DNA from: Alphaproteobacteria bacterium
Lineage (GTDB): Bacteria; Pseudomonadota; Alphaproteobacteria; UBA9655
Direction of reading: 5' to 3'
Assembly (NCBI GenBank): GCA_017992885.1
Contig: JAGONT010000007.1
Span: 21,388-85,387, forward strand
DNA length: 64,000 nt
Positions 9,036 to 18,244 of this stretch are shown here, in pieces. The notes below the pieces were generated by a model. The model worked only from the letters and a program-made list of their open reading frames with translations, searched no databases and was not told the DNA's origin. The translations under genes and the position numbers were made by a program. Position 1 is the stretch's first letter, and each line of letters begins with the position of its first letter.

Positions 9036-9623
9036 ATGACAGAAGAGACAAATTCAAAACAAGAACTTTCAGGTTATTTAACGGGCCAGTTTTTGTTAGC
9101 GATGCCGCATATGCAAGATCCGCGGTTTGAAAAAGCGGTGATTTACATTTGTGGTCATGATGCAAACGGTGCGATGGGTCTTGTTGTGAATAAATATTTA
9201 GGAGATTTAACTCTTAAAGGTCTTTTAGAGTACTTAACCATTCCGCAAGATTCTATCAAACGAGATCTTCCCATTTTTTTTGGAGGGCCTGTGGATACGG
9301 GTCGAGGGTTTGTTCTCCATTCCGATGATTTTACGCATATGGGCACCGTTCCTTTAGGTCATCATATTGCTCTTACGGCAACCGTCGATGTTCTTCAATC
9401 CATTGCGGAAGGAGATGGTCCCAAAGAGTGCCTTTTGGCTATGGGTTACGTAGGGTGGGGACCTGGCCAGCTTGATGCTGAACTGCATAGTAACCGGTGG
9501 CTGCAAATTGAAGGGGATGCCACTATTCTTTTTCAAGTTGAAATTGAAAAAAAGTGGGAGAAGGCTATTGCCAAGCTTGGGGTGACACCTGAAGCTTTAT
9601 CTGAGGAATTTGGACAAGCTTGA
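9036..9623 (+). CDS. yqgE: YqgE/AlgH family protein (UPF0301)
   Basis: This is a conserved cytoplasmic protein of unknown biochemical role; family members have been linked to alginate regulation in Pseudomonas. The 195-residue length and conserved blocks GQFLLAMPHMQDPRFEKAVIYIC, HDANGAMGLVVNK, IFFGGPVDTGRGFVLHS and MGYVGWGPGQLDAELHSN are characteristic and leave little doubt of the family. The start ATG is preceded by an A-rich stretch without a strong Shine-Dalgarno. It ends 12 bp from the convergent truA stop, so nothing in its context suggests a pathway. Confidence 0.92.
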   Translation: MTEETNSKQELSGYLTGQFLLAMPHMQDPRFEKAVIYICGHDANGAMGLVVNKYLGDLTLKGLLEYLTIPQDSIKRDLPIFFGGPVDTGRGFVLHSDDFTHMGTVPLGHHIALTATVDVLQSIAEGDGPKECLLAMGYVGWGPGQLDAELHSNRWLQIEGDATILFQVEIEKKWEKAIAKLGVTPEALSEEFGQA

Positions 9624-9634
9624 GTGGGATTCAC

Positions 9635-10399
9635 CTAATACTCAATTTGTGTCAGATAGAGCCCCTTTGCAGGTGCTGTTGGACCTGCTAAGCGTCTATC
9701 TTTGGCGTCGAGAATCTCTTTAACTTTCTTTGGGGACCAGGCGCCTTTGCCGACACGCATGAGGGTACCAACCATATTACGGACTTGATGGTGGAGGAAA
9801 GAACGAGCACGGGCTTTAATCAGGATAAATTCCCCTCTCTTTTCTACTGAAAGAAGATTAAGCGTTTTGAGGGGAGAAGAAGCTTGGCAGCGGCTATCAC
9901 GGAAGGAAGAAAAATCGTGATGACCTATAAGGTAAGTTGCAGCTTCTGCCATGGCATCTATGGAAAGTGGGGAGATAATCCACCAGGCTCGATATTTTTC
10001 AAGAGCTGATGGGGCCCTTCGATTAAGGATAATATATTCATAAGAGCGGCTAACCGCTGAAAAACGTGCGTGAAAATCAGAAGGAACTTCTTCAACAGTC
10101 AGAAGGCTAATAGGAAAGTTGAGAAGACGTTTAGTGATGGCTCCTTGGATTGCAAAAGGAGGATAATCTTTAGAAATATCTACGTGAGCTACCTGTCCTC
10201 TGGCATGTACGCCGGCATCCGTACGCCCACTTCCCCAAACTGTAACGGGTTCTTTAAGAAAATCAGTGAAAGCTTCTTCTAATGTTCCTTGCACCGTTTG
10301 AAAACCAGGTTGTTGTTGCCAACCTGAGAACGAGGTTCCCTCATATTCAAGAGTAAGTTTAAACCGAGGCATAGGAAAGTTGATGAGAGGGGAGTTCAT
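9635..10399 (-). CDS. truA: tRNA pseudouridine(38-40) synthase TruA
   Basis: TruA converts uridines 38-40 of the tRNA anticodon stem-loop to pseudouridine. The catalytic aspartate lies in GSGRTDAGVHARGQVAH, and RSFLHHQVRNMVGTLMRVG is the second conserved block. The longest frame starts at 10399 and overlaps the end of fmt by 41 bp; a second ATG at 10372 would give the more usual MPRFKLTLEYEGT N-terminus and a 14 bp overlap. AGAGGA lies directly before the first ATG, so the choice is not settled. It is the last gene of the def-fmt-truA cluster, a common alphaproteobacterial order. Confidence 0.93.
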   Translation of the reverse strand: MNSPLINFPMPRFKLTLEYEGTSFSGWQQQPGFQTVQGTLEEAFTDFLKEPVTVWGSGRTDAGVHARGQVAHVDISKDYPPFAIQGAITKRLLNFPISLLTVEEVPSDFHARFSAVSRSYEYIILNRRAPSALEKYRAWWIISPLSIDAMAEAATYLIGHHDFSSFRDSRCQASSPLKTLNLLSVEKRGEFILIKARARSFLHHQVRNMVGTLMRVGKGAWSPKKVKEILDAKDRRLAGPTAPAKGLYLTQIEY

Positions 10400-11303
10400 A
10401 TCCTCTTAAAAAGGTCTCGGTTGGGAGAGGGGATTTCCCTACTTTTTGTACATATAAAATACGCAAGGCACCTTCACCGCAAACAATTGTCAACTGATTG
10501 TCTAAAATTGTTCCAGGAGGATAAGGGAAACTTCCAGAGATAGCTTGGGCTGTCAGAACTTTAATGCGATCTTTCCCAATTTCAAACCAAGTTCCAGGCC
10601 AAGGGTTTAAAGCTCTGACTTTGCGCTCGAGAAGAGAAGCGGGTAAATGCCAATCCAAAAGGCCTTCGTCTTTTTTAAGCTTTTCAGCATATGTAATACC
10701 TTCTTTGGATTGAGGAATTGGGGATATCTTTTCTGAAAGATAGAGAGGAAGAGCTTCTATAAGAGCTTCTGACCCTAGATGAGCAAGCGTATTCTGCAGG
10801 GAAAGAGAGGTGGTAAACTGATCAAGGGGGGTTTTTTTTATAAGCAAAATATCTCCCGTATCAAGACCTGTATCCATTTTCATAATCGTCACACCGGATT
10901 CAGTATCGCCAGCCAGTATTGTTCGTTGAATAGGAGCAGCTCCCCGCCAACGAGGAAGAAGCGATGCATGAATATTGATGACTCCCCGTCGAGGTGCTTC
11001 TAAAATGGCTTGAGGAAGGATCAAGCCATAAGCAGCTACCACGGCTACATCTATATTTAAAGTACTCCATTGGCGTTGAATTTCTTCTGTTTTGAGAGAC
11101 TCAGGAGTAAAGACGGAAAGCTTGCGCGTCGTAGCAAATTCATGAACAGCACTTGGCTGTACTTTATATCCACGTCCTCCGGGACGAGGAGGTTGAGTGT
11201 AAACGGCTATAACTTGATACTGAGCCTGTAAAAGAGAGTCGAGAATGTGAACGGCAAAGCTAGGGGTCCCCATGAAAGCTAGGCGCGTGGTTTGTGGGTT
11301 CAT
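10359..11303 (-). CDS. fmt: Methionyl-tRNA formyltransferase
   Basis: Fmt transfers a formyl group from 10-formyltetrahydrofolate to initiator Met-tRNA. The N-terminal formyltransferase domain contains the catalytic set VINIHASLLPRWRGAAPIQ (Asn, His) and MDTGLDTGDILL (Asp); a C-terminal OB-like domain starts near residue 205 (LDWHLPASLLERKVRALNPWPGTW). Length 314 is typical. It begins 3 bp after the def stop and overlaps truA, so the three genes are one transcription and probably translation-coupled unit that prepares, then removes, the formyl group on nascent proteins. Confidence 0.95.
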   Translation of the reverse strand: MNPQTTRLAFMGTPSFAVHILDSLLQAQYQVIAVYTQPPRPGGRGYKVQPSAVHEFATTRKLSVFTPESLKTEEIQRQWSTLNIDVAVVAAYGLILPQAILEAPRRGVINIHASLLPRWRGAAPIQRTILAGDTESGVTIMKMDTGLDTGDILLIKKTPLDQFTTSLSLQNTLAHLGSEALIEALPLYLSEKISPIPQSKEGITYAEKLKKDEGLLDWHLPASLLERKVRALNPWPGTWFEIGKDRIKVLTAQAISGSFPYPPGTILDNQLTIVCGEGALRILYVQKVGKSPLPTETFLRGYELPSHQLSYASV

Positions 11304-11306
11304 AAA

Positions 11307-11822
11307 CTACCTTTTTTTCTTTTGTTCTTTTCGAAGTTTACTCAAAATTAAATTACGCTTAAGAGAAGAAATGTGATCGATAAACAAAATACCATTTAAG
11401 TGATCAATCTCGTGTTGAATACAATCAGCCAAAAGGCCTCGTGCTGATAAAAGTTGAGTTTGGTTGTTTTCATTTAAGTAAGAAACTTGAATTTCCAAAG
11501 GTCGGATGACGTTCTCATAATAACCTGGCACTGAAAGACACCCTTCTTTCGTTATTTGGGTTGCCGGAGAGACAGATCGAAGCTCAGGATTGGCCATAAG
11601 CAGTGGTTTAAAGGGAAGGCCATTTCGTTCACCAAGATCAATGGTTATCACTCTCTTTTGCACTCCAACCTGAATAGCCGCAAGGCCTACGCCATTGTGA
11701 CTGTACAAGGTTTCTAGTAAATCGTACATGAGTTTACGTATTTCTTTGTCAACTTTTTCAACAGGAAGAGCTTTGTTGAGAAGCTGAGGGTTGGGAGCTG
11801 TTAAAATGTTTAAAACTGTCAT
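11307..11822 (-). CDS. def: Peptide deformylase
   Basis: This metalloenzyme removes the N-formyl group from new polypeptides. All three motifs are present: GVGLAAIQVG (motif I), EGCLSVPG with the metal-binding Cys (motif II) and QHEIDHLNG with the two metal His and catalytic Glu (motif III). Length 171 is normal, with a short Lys/Arg-rich tail. It leads the def-fmt-truA cluster; a 133 bp AT-rich gap separates it from hldE and should hold the promoter. Confidence 0.95.
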   Translation of the reverse strand: MTVLNILTAPNPQLLNKALPVEKVDKEIRKLMYDLLETLYSHNGVGLAAIQVGVQKRVITIDLGERNGLPFKPLLMANPELRSVSPATQITKEGCLSVPGYYENVIRPLEIQVSYLNENNQTQLLSARGLLADCIQHEIDHLNGILFIDHISSLKRNLILSKLRKEQKKKR

Positions 11823-11955
11823 GATAATATTTTAAAAATACCTATTTATTTACGTATGCTCTATAAATAAAAATATGTAATAAATGAAAAAATACAAGAG
11901 GTCATCAGAATTTAATTTTTTTTGCGACCTGGCTCAAAATGTTTTTTGAGGGCTC

Positions 11956-13407
11956 TTACGTTACCATTTTAGCTACCATGCGGGTTGTACTTTGCCCTTT
12001 AAGAAGGTCAATAAGAAGAATTTGCCCTCCATAACTTTGAACAAAGGGGCCCCCGATCACTTGATCAATTTTGTAATCCGCGCCTTTCACAAGCACGTCA
12101 GGCTTTAAAATTTGGATTAATTCAAAGGGGGTTTCTTCTTCAAAAAGAACGACCAAATCCACTCCTTCAAGAGAAGAAAGAACAAAAGCTCGATCGCTTT
12201 CATGCTGAATGGGGCGTTGGGGACCTTTAAGTTTTTGAACTGAATAATCCGTATTAAGACCCACGATAAGCCGATCTCCTGCTTTTTTAGCTTGGCTTAA
12301 AAGATGGATATGGCCTGGATGAAGAAGATCGAAGCAACCATTTGTGAAGACAATGCGATTCCCACGTCGTTTCCATTTTTGTACTTGATCATGGGCCTTT
12401 TCTCGAGAAACAATTTTCTTTTCATGAGCTTGAACTTCTTGACAATGCAGGGCCGCTAGAAGTTCGTCTTGATGAACAATGGCTGTGCCTACTTTTGCAA
12501 CAACAAGACCGGCTGCTGTATTTGCTAAGTGCATTGCTTTAGCTAAAGGTGCGCCTGCAGCAAGACAGACGGCAAGAGTGGCTATAACTGTATCCCCCGC
12601 CCCAGAAACGTCAAAAACCTCTAGAGCTTGTGTGGGTAAATGTTCAATGTTACCAGAATCTTCGATGAGGGACATTCCTTCTGGACCTAGCGTTACAACC
12701 ATTGCTTTAAGATCGCATGTTTCTATGACTTTGTGAGCGGCGGTTACTAAATCTTCTTTCGTTTCGATTGTTGAAAGTGTTGCAAAGGCAAGTTCTTGAC
12801 GATTGGGAGTTAAAAGAGTTGCCCCCTTATAGCGTGTATAGTCTCCCCCTTTGGGGTCAACAAGAACAGGTTTTCCGTGGTTTTGGGCTTCATTAATTAA
12901 GAGATGGAGGGTATGAGGAGAAAAGAGTCCTTTTGCATAATCGGATAGAATGACAAGATCATGAGAGCAAATGTGATCTTTAAAAAGCTTGAAAAGTTCA
13001 GATTCACTTTTTTTCTGAATGGGAAAGGTTTGCTCCGTGTCTGTTCTTAAAATTTGTTGATTGGTGGCGATGAATCGAGTTTTTGTGGTTGTTATACGTG
13101 CGTTATCTATAATGAGATAAGGATCAATCTGGGAAGATGATTTTAGCAGACTTTGGATGTGAGAGCCGTTTCTGTCTTGGCCAATAACAGAAATAAAAGT
13201 AATATAACTTCCGAGGGCTTCAAGATTTCGAACAACGTTTCCCGCTCCTCCAAGAACAGTAGATTCATCTTTTATACGAAGAATGGGGACGGGAGCTTCT
13301 GGGGAAATGCGGGAAATTGTTCCCCTTATAAATTGATCAAGCATAACATCTCCCACACATAATATGCGAAGAGATGAAAAAGCATCTATAAGCTGTGAAT
13401 CATTCAT
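11956..13407 (-). CDS. hldE: Bifunctional heptose-7-phosphate kinase / heptose-1-phosphate adenylyltransferase
   Basis: HldE catalyses two steps of ADP-heptose synthesis for the lipopolysaccharide inner core. The N-terminal ~320 residues are a PfkB/ribokinase-type kinase (VLGGAGNVVRNL near the start, VFDVSGAGDTVIATLA with the catalytic Asp). The C-terminal ~140 residues are a nucleotidyltransferase with FTNGCFDLLHPGHIHLL (HxGH-type). Length 483 is the full two-domain size. It starts 5 bp after the gmhA stop, so it is cotranscribed with gmhA; gmhB lies in the divergent ftsEX operon, completing the kinase, isomerase and phosphatase steps. Confidence 0.95.
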   Translation of the reverse strand: MNDSQLIDAFSSLRILCVGDVMLDQFIRGTISRISPEAPVPILRIKDESTVLGGAGNVVRNLEALGSYITFISVIGQDRNGSHIQSLLKSSSQIDPYLIIDNARITTTKTRFIATNQQILRTDTEQTFPIQKKSESELFKLFKDHICSHDLVILSDYAKGLFSPHTLHLLINEAQNHGKPVLVDPKGGDYTRYKGATLLTPNRQELAFATLSTIETKEDLVTAAHKVIETCDLKAMVVTLGPEGMSLIEDSGNIEHLPTQALEVFDVSGAGDTVIATLAVCLAAGAPLAKAMHLANTAAGLVVAKVGTAIVHQDELLAALHCQEVQAHEKKIVSREKAHDQVQKWKRRGNRIVFTNGCFDLLHPGHIHLLSQAKKAGDRLIVGLNTDYSVQKLKGPQRPIQHESDRAFVLSSLEGVDLVVLFEEETPFELIQILKPDVLVKGADYKIDQVIGGPFVQSYGGQILLIDLLKGQSTTRMVAKMVT

Positions 13408-13412
13408 CTTAA

Positions 13413-14030
13413 CTAAACTAACCCTAATCTATATTCAAGAGCTCCAACTAACATTTGTCCGAGAGTGATATGCATTTCTTGTATACGTGCGATAATAGGA
13501 GAAGGTACAGTGAGTAGAATATCAACTTTTCCATTAAGCTCTCCCCCACTTCCCCCTGTAAGACCAACGGTTATCATTTTCTTTTTTCGGGCCTCTTCAA
13601 AGGCTTTGAGGATATTCGGACTTTTGCCAGAGGTTGAAATACCAATAGCCATGTCTCCTTCTTGACCTAAAGCTTCTAATTGACGAGAAAAAAGATGGTC
13701 AAACCCTAGGTCATTACCTATCGCAGTCAATGCAGACGTGTCTGTCGTTAAGGCAAGGGCAGCAAGAGCTTTTCGATTGGTCTTAAAGCGTACTGTAAAT
13801 TCTGTTGCAATATGTTGTGCATCAGCAGCACTTCCTCCATTGCCAAAAAATAAAAGCTTTTTGCCATGCTGAAGGGTAAAGGCTGATGTTTCTACCCATT
13901 CTGTAAAAGCAGTAAAAAGAGCATCTTGTGTTGTTCTGGCCACTTGGCAATGCTCATCCCATTCTTTTTGATAAAACAGGTGAAGATCAAAAGAAGCAGA
14001 TGGAAAAGAATGTGTCATATTAAAACTCAA
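13413..14030 (-). CDS. gmhA: Phosphoheptose isomerase
   Basis: GmhA converts sedoheptulose 7-phosphate into D-glycero-D-manno-heptose 7-phosphate, the first step of LPS heptose synthesis. It is a single SIS domain with GNGGSAADAQHIATEFTVRF and the phosphate-binding GISTSGKSPNILKAFEEAR loop; QEMHITLGQMLVGALE near the end supplies the metal-binding His. Length 205 is slightly above the typical 190-200. Its start overlaps the end of the upstream zinc-ribbon gene by 11 bp and it is followed 5 bp later by hldE. Confidence 0.94.
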   Translation of the reverse strand: MSFNMTHSFPSASFDLHLFYQKEWDEHCQVARTTQDALFTAFTEWVETSAFTLQHGKKLLFFGNGGSAADAQHIATEFTVRFKTNRKALAALALTTDTSALTAIGNDLGFDHLFSRQLEALGQEGDMAIGISTSGKSPNILKAFEEARKKKMITVGLTGGSGGELNGKVDILLTVPSPIIARIQEMHITLGQMLVGALEYRLGLV

Positions 14031-14676
14031 TTACTACTTGTTGAGCCCCTTTTATTTTCGGACGCGGCTCGGTTTCAAAATGAATTTGCTCACCTGGTAA
14101 TAAGGAGTTTTCGGAAAGGCGATGCTCCCATTGATCCAAAATATATGCCGTTTTTTCCTTATCTTGTAAATAGTTCAAAGGAATAGATTCTCCTAATACT
14201 TTAATTTTAAGAGAAGGAATAGATCTTATTCGATTTGATGTATTAACAACATCGCTCGCAACGTTAAACATTTCATGGGGGCCTTCCTGATAGGATTGAA
14301 AAGTTGTGTTGACAATAGACAATCCTGTTCCAGGAGGGTAACTATATAAGCCGACAAGAGTATATAATTTTTCAGCTTCTGGCCATAGCTTTATAACAAA
14401 GTCTCGTCCAAAGATAAGGGCACAGAAAAGAGAAAGCACAAGAGAAAAGCCGAAAATCCATCCTAGCCATGACGTTTTCTTGTCATAAGAAAGGGTGGTT
14501 TGAGGAGGAATTTCTATCACTCCCTTATGGGTAGGATTGCTCACAAGATGAGAGATATTAGGAGCTTGATGCCATACGTAATGACAAGCAATACACCTTA
14601 CTTGGCGACCGTCTTTTGAAAGCAAATTATCATCAATCATATATCGTTTGGAGCAATTGGGACAAGTAACAATCAT
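14020..14676 (-). CDS. Zinc-ribbon (MJ0042-type) single-pass membrane protein
   Basis: This alphaproteobacterial protein family has no assigned function. An N-terminal zinc ribbon (CPNCSKRYMIDDNLL then VRCIACHYVW) is followed by a cytoplasmic linker, one transmembrane helix (about residues 82-104, LGWIFGFSLVLSLFCALIFG) and an extracytoplasmic DUF3426-like domain. I place the start at the ATG at 14676 because an AGAGGGA lies seven bases upstream and the protein then opens directly with MIVTCPNC; a longer frame begins at 14706. It overlaps gmhA, so it probably leads the gmhA-hldE transcript. A sensor of zinc or redox state is conceivable but unproven. Confidence 0.75.
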   Translation of the reverse strand: MIVTCPNCSKRYMIDDNLLSKDGRQVRCIACHYVWHQAPNISHLVSNPTHKGVIEIPPQTTLSYDKKTSWLGWIFGFSLVLSLFCALIFGRDFVIKLWPEAEKLYTLVGLYSYPPGTGLSIVNTTFQSYQEGPHEMFNVASDVVNTSNRIRSIPSLKIKVLGESIPLNYLQDKEKTAYILDQWEHRLSENSLLPGEQIHFETEPRPKIKGAQQVVIEF

Positions 14677-14796
14677 AAAGGAATCCCTCTTACATATATT
14701 CTGCATTGGTTATATGCTCTTTGTAAGAAAGGTGCAAGCTAGACGATGTTTTTCTTTTGTGCCATTTTATATTTCTTATATTTGTAAAAGGGATAA

Positions 14797-15495
14797 ATGA
14801 CTGTGTCAGACATGATCGCACGATTAGTGGGTGTAGGCCATAAGTATGAAGCTGGCCCAGAAATTTTTAAAGGGATAACCGTTAATATTGAAAAAGGTTC
14901 TTTTCATTTTCTTACAGGTCCCAGCGGTTCTGGAAAATCTTCTTTGCTTCGGATTTTGTACTTAGGATTAAAACCAACTTGGGGTAATATTCAACTTTTT
15001 GGTGAAGATACTTTGAAAGTGACGGCTTCTCTTCTCCCTCTTCTCCGGCAGAAAATAGGTGTTGTTTTTCAAGAGTTTAAGCTTTTAGATCATTTGAAAG
15101 TTATTGATAACGTTTCTCTTCCGCTAAGAGTGCGTGGTATTGAGTCAAAGAGGGGCCAAATGCATGTTCAGGAGCTTCTTGATTGGATTGGCCTTGGGGA
15201 TTGTCTTCAAGCGTATCCTCCCTCCCTTTCAGGAGGACAAAAGCAACGTGTAGCTATAGCTCGAGCTATTATTACACGCCCTCAACTTCTTTTGGCCGAT
15301 GAACCGACAGGTAATGTTGATGATGACATGGCCATGAAACTTCTTTATTTATTTGAAGAATTGAACAAAATGGGAACAGCTGTCATTATTGCAACTCACA
15401 ATCAACGGATTCTTGAAAAGTTTCCCTATTCTCAACTGACCATAAAAGAGGGAAGCCTTCTTAAACTGCCAATGAGGAAAGTTGCCTATGAATAA
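14797..15495 (+). CDS. ftsE: Cell-division ATP-binding protein FtsE
   Basis: FtsE is the ABC ATPase of the FtsEX complex, which couples division to peptidoglycan hydrolase activation at the septum. The Walker A GPSGSGKSS is at residues 41-49, the signature is SLSGGQKQRVAIARA and the Walker B is LLLADEPTGNVD, the latter with the Asn typical of FtsE/LolD-type ATPases. Length 232 is normal. Its stop overlaps the ftsX start (ATGAATAA, 8 bp), showing translational coupling. Confidence 0.93.
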   Translation: MTVSDMIARLVGVGHKYEAGPEIFKGITVNIEKGSFHFLTGPSGSGKSSLLRILYLGLKPTWGNIQLFGEDTLKVTASLLPLLRQKIGVVFQEFKLLDHLKVIDNVSLPLRVRGIESKRGQMHVQELLDWIGLGDCLQAYPPSLSGGQKQRVAIARAIITRPQLLLADEPTGNVDDDMAMKLLYLFEELNKMGTAVIIATHNQRILEKFPYSQLTIKEGSLLKLPMRKVAYE

Positions 15496-16357
15496 ACGAC
15501 AGGATCTTCCTTTAAAAAATGATGTCGCGGCTCGCTTTGTGCCCAAGATTGTCGCTTTAATGGTGTATGTGGGGACTCTTTGCTTTGTCTTTACTCTTTT
15601 TATGACTCACACAGCACGTGTCTGGGAAACCCAGTTTGCCACCCAGCTATCCATTGAAATTCCAACGTTTTCTGACAATGCATCCGGCGCGGTACAAGAA
15701 CGAGTTGTGCAACTTTTAAATAAAACTCCCGGGGTTCAACATGTTATTGCTGTTCCGCAGAAAGAAATGGAAAATTTATTTCATTCCCTTTTAGGGGAAG
15801 ACGTTAATCTAGAATTTCTTCCTTTGCCGGTCGTTATTGATGTTACTCTCGATAGCAAAGAAAATGTTGATACGCAGAATTTAGAAAACCACTTAAAAAA
15901 TATTTCTCCTTATATTCAAATGGTTGATCATCGTGTTTGGCAAAGTCACGTTACAAGTTTAATTCATACAGGTGTTTTCCTTGCCCTTATTATAACACTT
16001 CTTATTTTATCAGCTGCTCTTGCGACCACGACTTTTGCGATTCGTACAAGCCTTCTGATCCATCGTCAAATTATTGAAGTCTTGAGCCTTATCGGAGCAA
16101 CACATTCCTATATCGCAACTCAATTTCAGATAAACGTTTTTAAACAAGGGCTTATAGCAAGCTCGATTGGATCTTTCATTGCTTTTTTGACTTTTTTGGG
16201 AATTAAGACTCTTTTAGAAAAGTCTGGCTTTTCTTTTATAACGACTCCTTCTTTCTTTTTTCAATCGATCTGTGTTTTTATACTCGCTCCCTTTTTTACG
16301 GCTCTTTCTATGATGCTAGCGGCTCGTTTAGCTGTTATGAAAGCTTTGCGTTCATGA
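15488..16357 (+). CDS. ftsX: Cell-division protein FtsX (permease subunit)
   Basis: FtsX is the membrane partner of FtsE. It has one N-terminal transmembrane helix (about 25-45), a periplasmic loop of roughly 105 residues that in relatives binds hydrolase activators, and three C-terminal helices (ALIITLLILSAALATTTFA onward). The ATG at 15488 is chosen over the upstream TTG at 15482 because it forms the classical overlap with the ftsE stop. The stop overlaps the next gene by 4 bp (ATGA), so at least five genes run as one coupled operon. Confidence 0.92.
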   Translation: MNKRQDLPLKNDVAARFVPKIVALMVYVGTLCFVFTLFMTHTARVWETQFATQLSIEIPTFSDNASGAVQERVVQLLNKTPGVQHVIAVPQKEMENLFHSLLGEDVNLEFLPLPVVIDVTLDSKENVDTQNLENHLKNISPYIQMVDHRVWQSHVTSLIHTGVFLALIITLLILSAALATTTFAIRTSLLIHRQIIEVLSLIGATHSYIATQFQINVFKQGLIASSIGSFIAFLTFLGIKTLLEKSGFSFITTPSFFFQSICVFILAPFFTALSMMLAARLAVMKALRS

Positions 16358-16902
16358 AGCTTATCCTTTTAGATAGAGATGGTGTCATTAATGCGGATCG
16401 CCCAAATTCAGTGAAATCGCGAGAGGAATTTGTTTTATTACCGGGTGTCATTCCTGCAATCAAGCTTTTGAATAAAGCTGCAATTCCCATTGCAATTGTT
16501 ACAAATCAGGCTGTTGTAGGCAGAGGAGAGCTAACAGAAGAAGGATTAGAAGATATCCATACCTATTTTAAGGAAATTTTAAAAATGGAAGATGCTTTTA
16601 TTGATAAGATTTATGTTTGTACGTCATCGGATCCTCAACATTCACATCGCAAGCCCAATCCTGGTCTTCTTCTCGATGCTTTACGTGATTTTAAAGTCAG
16701 CGCCCATGAGAGCCTGTTGATAGGAGATGATTTGCGCGATCTTCAGGCGGCGCAAGCTATCCAATGTCCGCGAATTTTGGTGCGTACGGGAAAAGGAGCC
16801 CAAACCCTTGAGAAGGGATTACCTGAGCATGTTTTGCCCGTTATAATTTTTAAGGATCTATACGAAGCTGTTTCCCATGTGCTTGATGAGAAAAGATGTT
16901 AA
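16354..16902 (+). CDS. gmhB: D-glycero-beta-D-manno-heptose-1,7-bisphosphate 7-phosphatase (GmhB-like HAD phosphatase)
   Basis: This is a HAD-IIIA phosphatase of the GmhB/HisB-N group. The nucleophile motif is LLDRDGVINAD, motif II is VTNQAVVGRG and the late motif is LIGDDLRDLQAA; the region YVCTSSDPQHSHRKPNPGLL corresponds to the family loop that usually binds zinc through Cys/His residues, here with one Cys and two or three His, so it is partly degenerate. The heptose assignment rests on the neighbourhood: gmhA and hldE lie just across the divergent promoter. Coupled by overlap to ftsX and to the DUF218 gene. Another sugar or histidinol phosphate is possible. Confidence 0.85.
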   Translation: MKLILLDRDGVINADRPNSVKSREEFVLLPGVIPAIKLLNKAAIPIAIVTNQAVVGRGELTEEGLEDIHTYFKEILKMEDAFIDKIYVCTSSDPQHSHRKPNPGLLLDALRDFKVSAHESLLIGDDLRDLQAAQAIQCPRILVRTGKGAQTLEKGLPEHVLPVIIFKDLYEAVSHVLDEKRC

Positions 16903-17507
16903 AATATGTTATATTATATAGCTTGCGCCTTATATTAGTTGTTGTAGGAGTAGGAGGACTATGGATTATAGGCCTTATCCTTTTTACCCGTCTTATCCCT
17001 TCGTCTCCACAAGATATGACGAGCCTTACGGATGGGATTGTCGTTTTTACCGGAGGTGAGACGCGTCTCAAGGTTGCTTTTAGCCTTTTTGAACAAAAAA
17101 AAGGAAAATACCTTTTGATTTCGGGAGTGAATCCTCGATCAACACTTGCTGAAAAAGTGAGGGAAATGCCTTTTCATTCTCGTATTACATTGGGGTATGA
17201 TGCCTTAGATACATTAGGTAATGCAGAAGAAACAGCCGCATGGGCTCGTGCTCATCACATTGAAACCTTAAGGCTTATTACATCTAATTATCATATGCCG
17301 CGTAGTCTTTTTGAGTTGCGCCATTTGATTCCTGATATTCAGATTCTTCCCCATGCTGTGGTGGGAAAGAGCTTTTTAAAAACTAAATGGTGGCTTGATT
17401 CATTTACGCTACGTCTTGTTGTGCAAGAATATAATAAGTTTCTTTTTGCTTTAGTTCGCCGGCCTTTAGCAGATTTTCACGAATTTTGGAAGTTTAAGAG
17501 GTTATGA
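16896..17507 (+). CDS. DUF218/YdcF-family membrane protein
   Basis: This belongs to the ElyC/SanA/YdcF family, inner-membrane proteins tied to envelope integrity and peptidoglycan precursor metabolism in enterobacteria; the biochemical activity is unknown. One N-terminal transmembrane helix (about residues 9-30) is followed by the DUF218 fold with DGIVVFTGGETRLKVAFSLF, LLISGVNPRSTLAEKV, and TLRLITSNYHMPRSLFELR. It overlaps gmhB by 7 bp and plsC by 4 bp, so it is part of the same envelope-directed operon. Confidence 0.87.
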   Translation: MLKYVILYSLRLILVVVGVGGLWIIGLILFTRLIPSSPQDMTSLTDGIVVFTGGETRLKVAFSLFEQKKGKYLLISGVNPRSTLAEKVREMPFHSRITLGYDALDTLGNAEETAAWARAHHIETLRLITSNYHMPRSLFELRHLIPDIQILPHAVVGKSFLKTKWWLDSFTLRLVVQEYNKFLFALVRRPLADFHEFWKFKRL

Positions 17508-18244
17508 GGATGTGGTTAAGAGCAATTGCCTTTAATAGTGCGTTTTATGGATGGACTTTTTTGATATCTTTTTTATTCTTTCCATTCCTGATTTTTTCTC
17601 GCTCAGTCGTTTTAAAAATTATAAAATTTTGGATTCATGGTGTTGTTTGGATTTGTGAAAATATCTTAGGACTTTACCTTACAATTAGAGGAAAAGAAAA
17701 ACTTCTTTCAACACCAGTTATTCTTGCCGTTAAGCATCAATCCGCCTGGGAGACAATATTTCTTCATTATATTTTATTTGACCCTTCTGTTGTTTTGAAA
17801 CGAGAATTATTATGGATCCCCTTTTTTGGATGGTTTTTGAAAAGATTAGGTATGGTTCCTGTATCCAGGACAAAAGGGAGGGGAACACAAGATATTAGAA
17901 ATCTATTAAAAGCTGCCGAACGAGCCATTGCTCGAGGGCAGCCTATTGTTATTTTTCCCGAAGGAACTCGATCTTATCCTGGAAAAAAAGAAACGTATCA
18001 ATCTGGAGTAGCAAGTCTTTACCTTCACTTAAAAATTCCTGTTATTCCTGTTGCGCACAACGCTGGTCTTTTTTGGCCACGCCGAGGTTTTCTTAAGTAC
18101 CCTGGACATATTACCTTAGAAATTTTAGACCCTATTGAGCCAGGTCTTTCTCGGCAAGAGTTTATGCGTGTCCTTGAAAACAAAATTGAATCAAGGACAG
18201 ATGACCTGATTCATGAAGGAGGTCTCTATGTTTCTAAAGCGTAA
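17504..18244 (+). CDS. plsC: 1-acyl-sn-glycerol-3-phosphate acyltransferase (PlsC-like)
   Basis: This transfers an acyl chain to lysophosphatidic acid, making phosphatidic acid for membrane phospholipids, at the inner membrane. A hydrophobic N-terminus (residues 12-35) is followed by the acyltransferase block: VKHQSAWETIF, in which Glu stands where many family members have Asp (HX4D to HX4E, as in other alphaproteobacterial PlsC), and the glycerol-phosphate-binding FPEGTRSYPGKK, then VIPVAHNAG. Length 246 is typical. It overlaps the preceding gene by 4 bp and the next gene starts within its 3' end. Confidence 0.9.
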   Translation: MRMWLRAIAFNSAFYGWTFLISFLFFPFLIFSRSVVLKIIKFWIHGVVWICENILGLYLTIRGKEKLLSTPVILAVKHQSAWETIFLHYILFDPSVVLKRELLWIPFFGWFLKRLGMVPVSRTKGRGTQDIRNLLKAAERAIARGQPIVIFPEGTRSYPGKKETYQSGVASLYLHLKIPVIPVAHNAGLFWPRRGFLKYPGHITLEILDPIEPGLSRQEFMRVLENKIESRTDDLIHEGGLYVSKA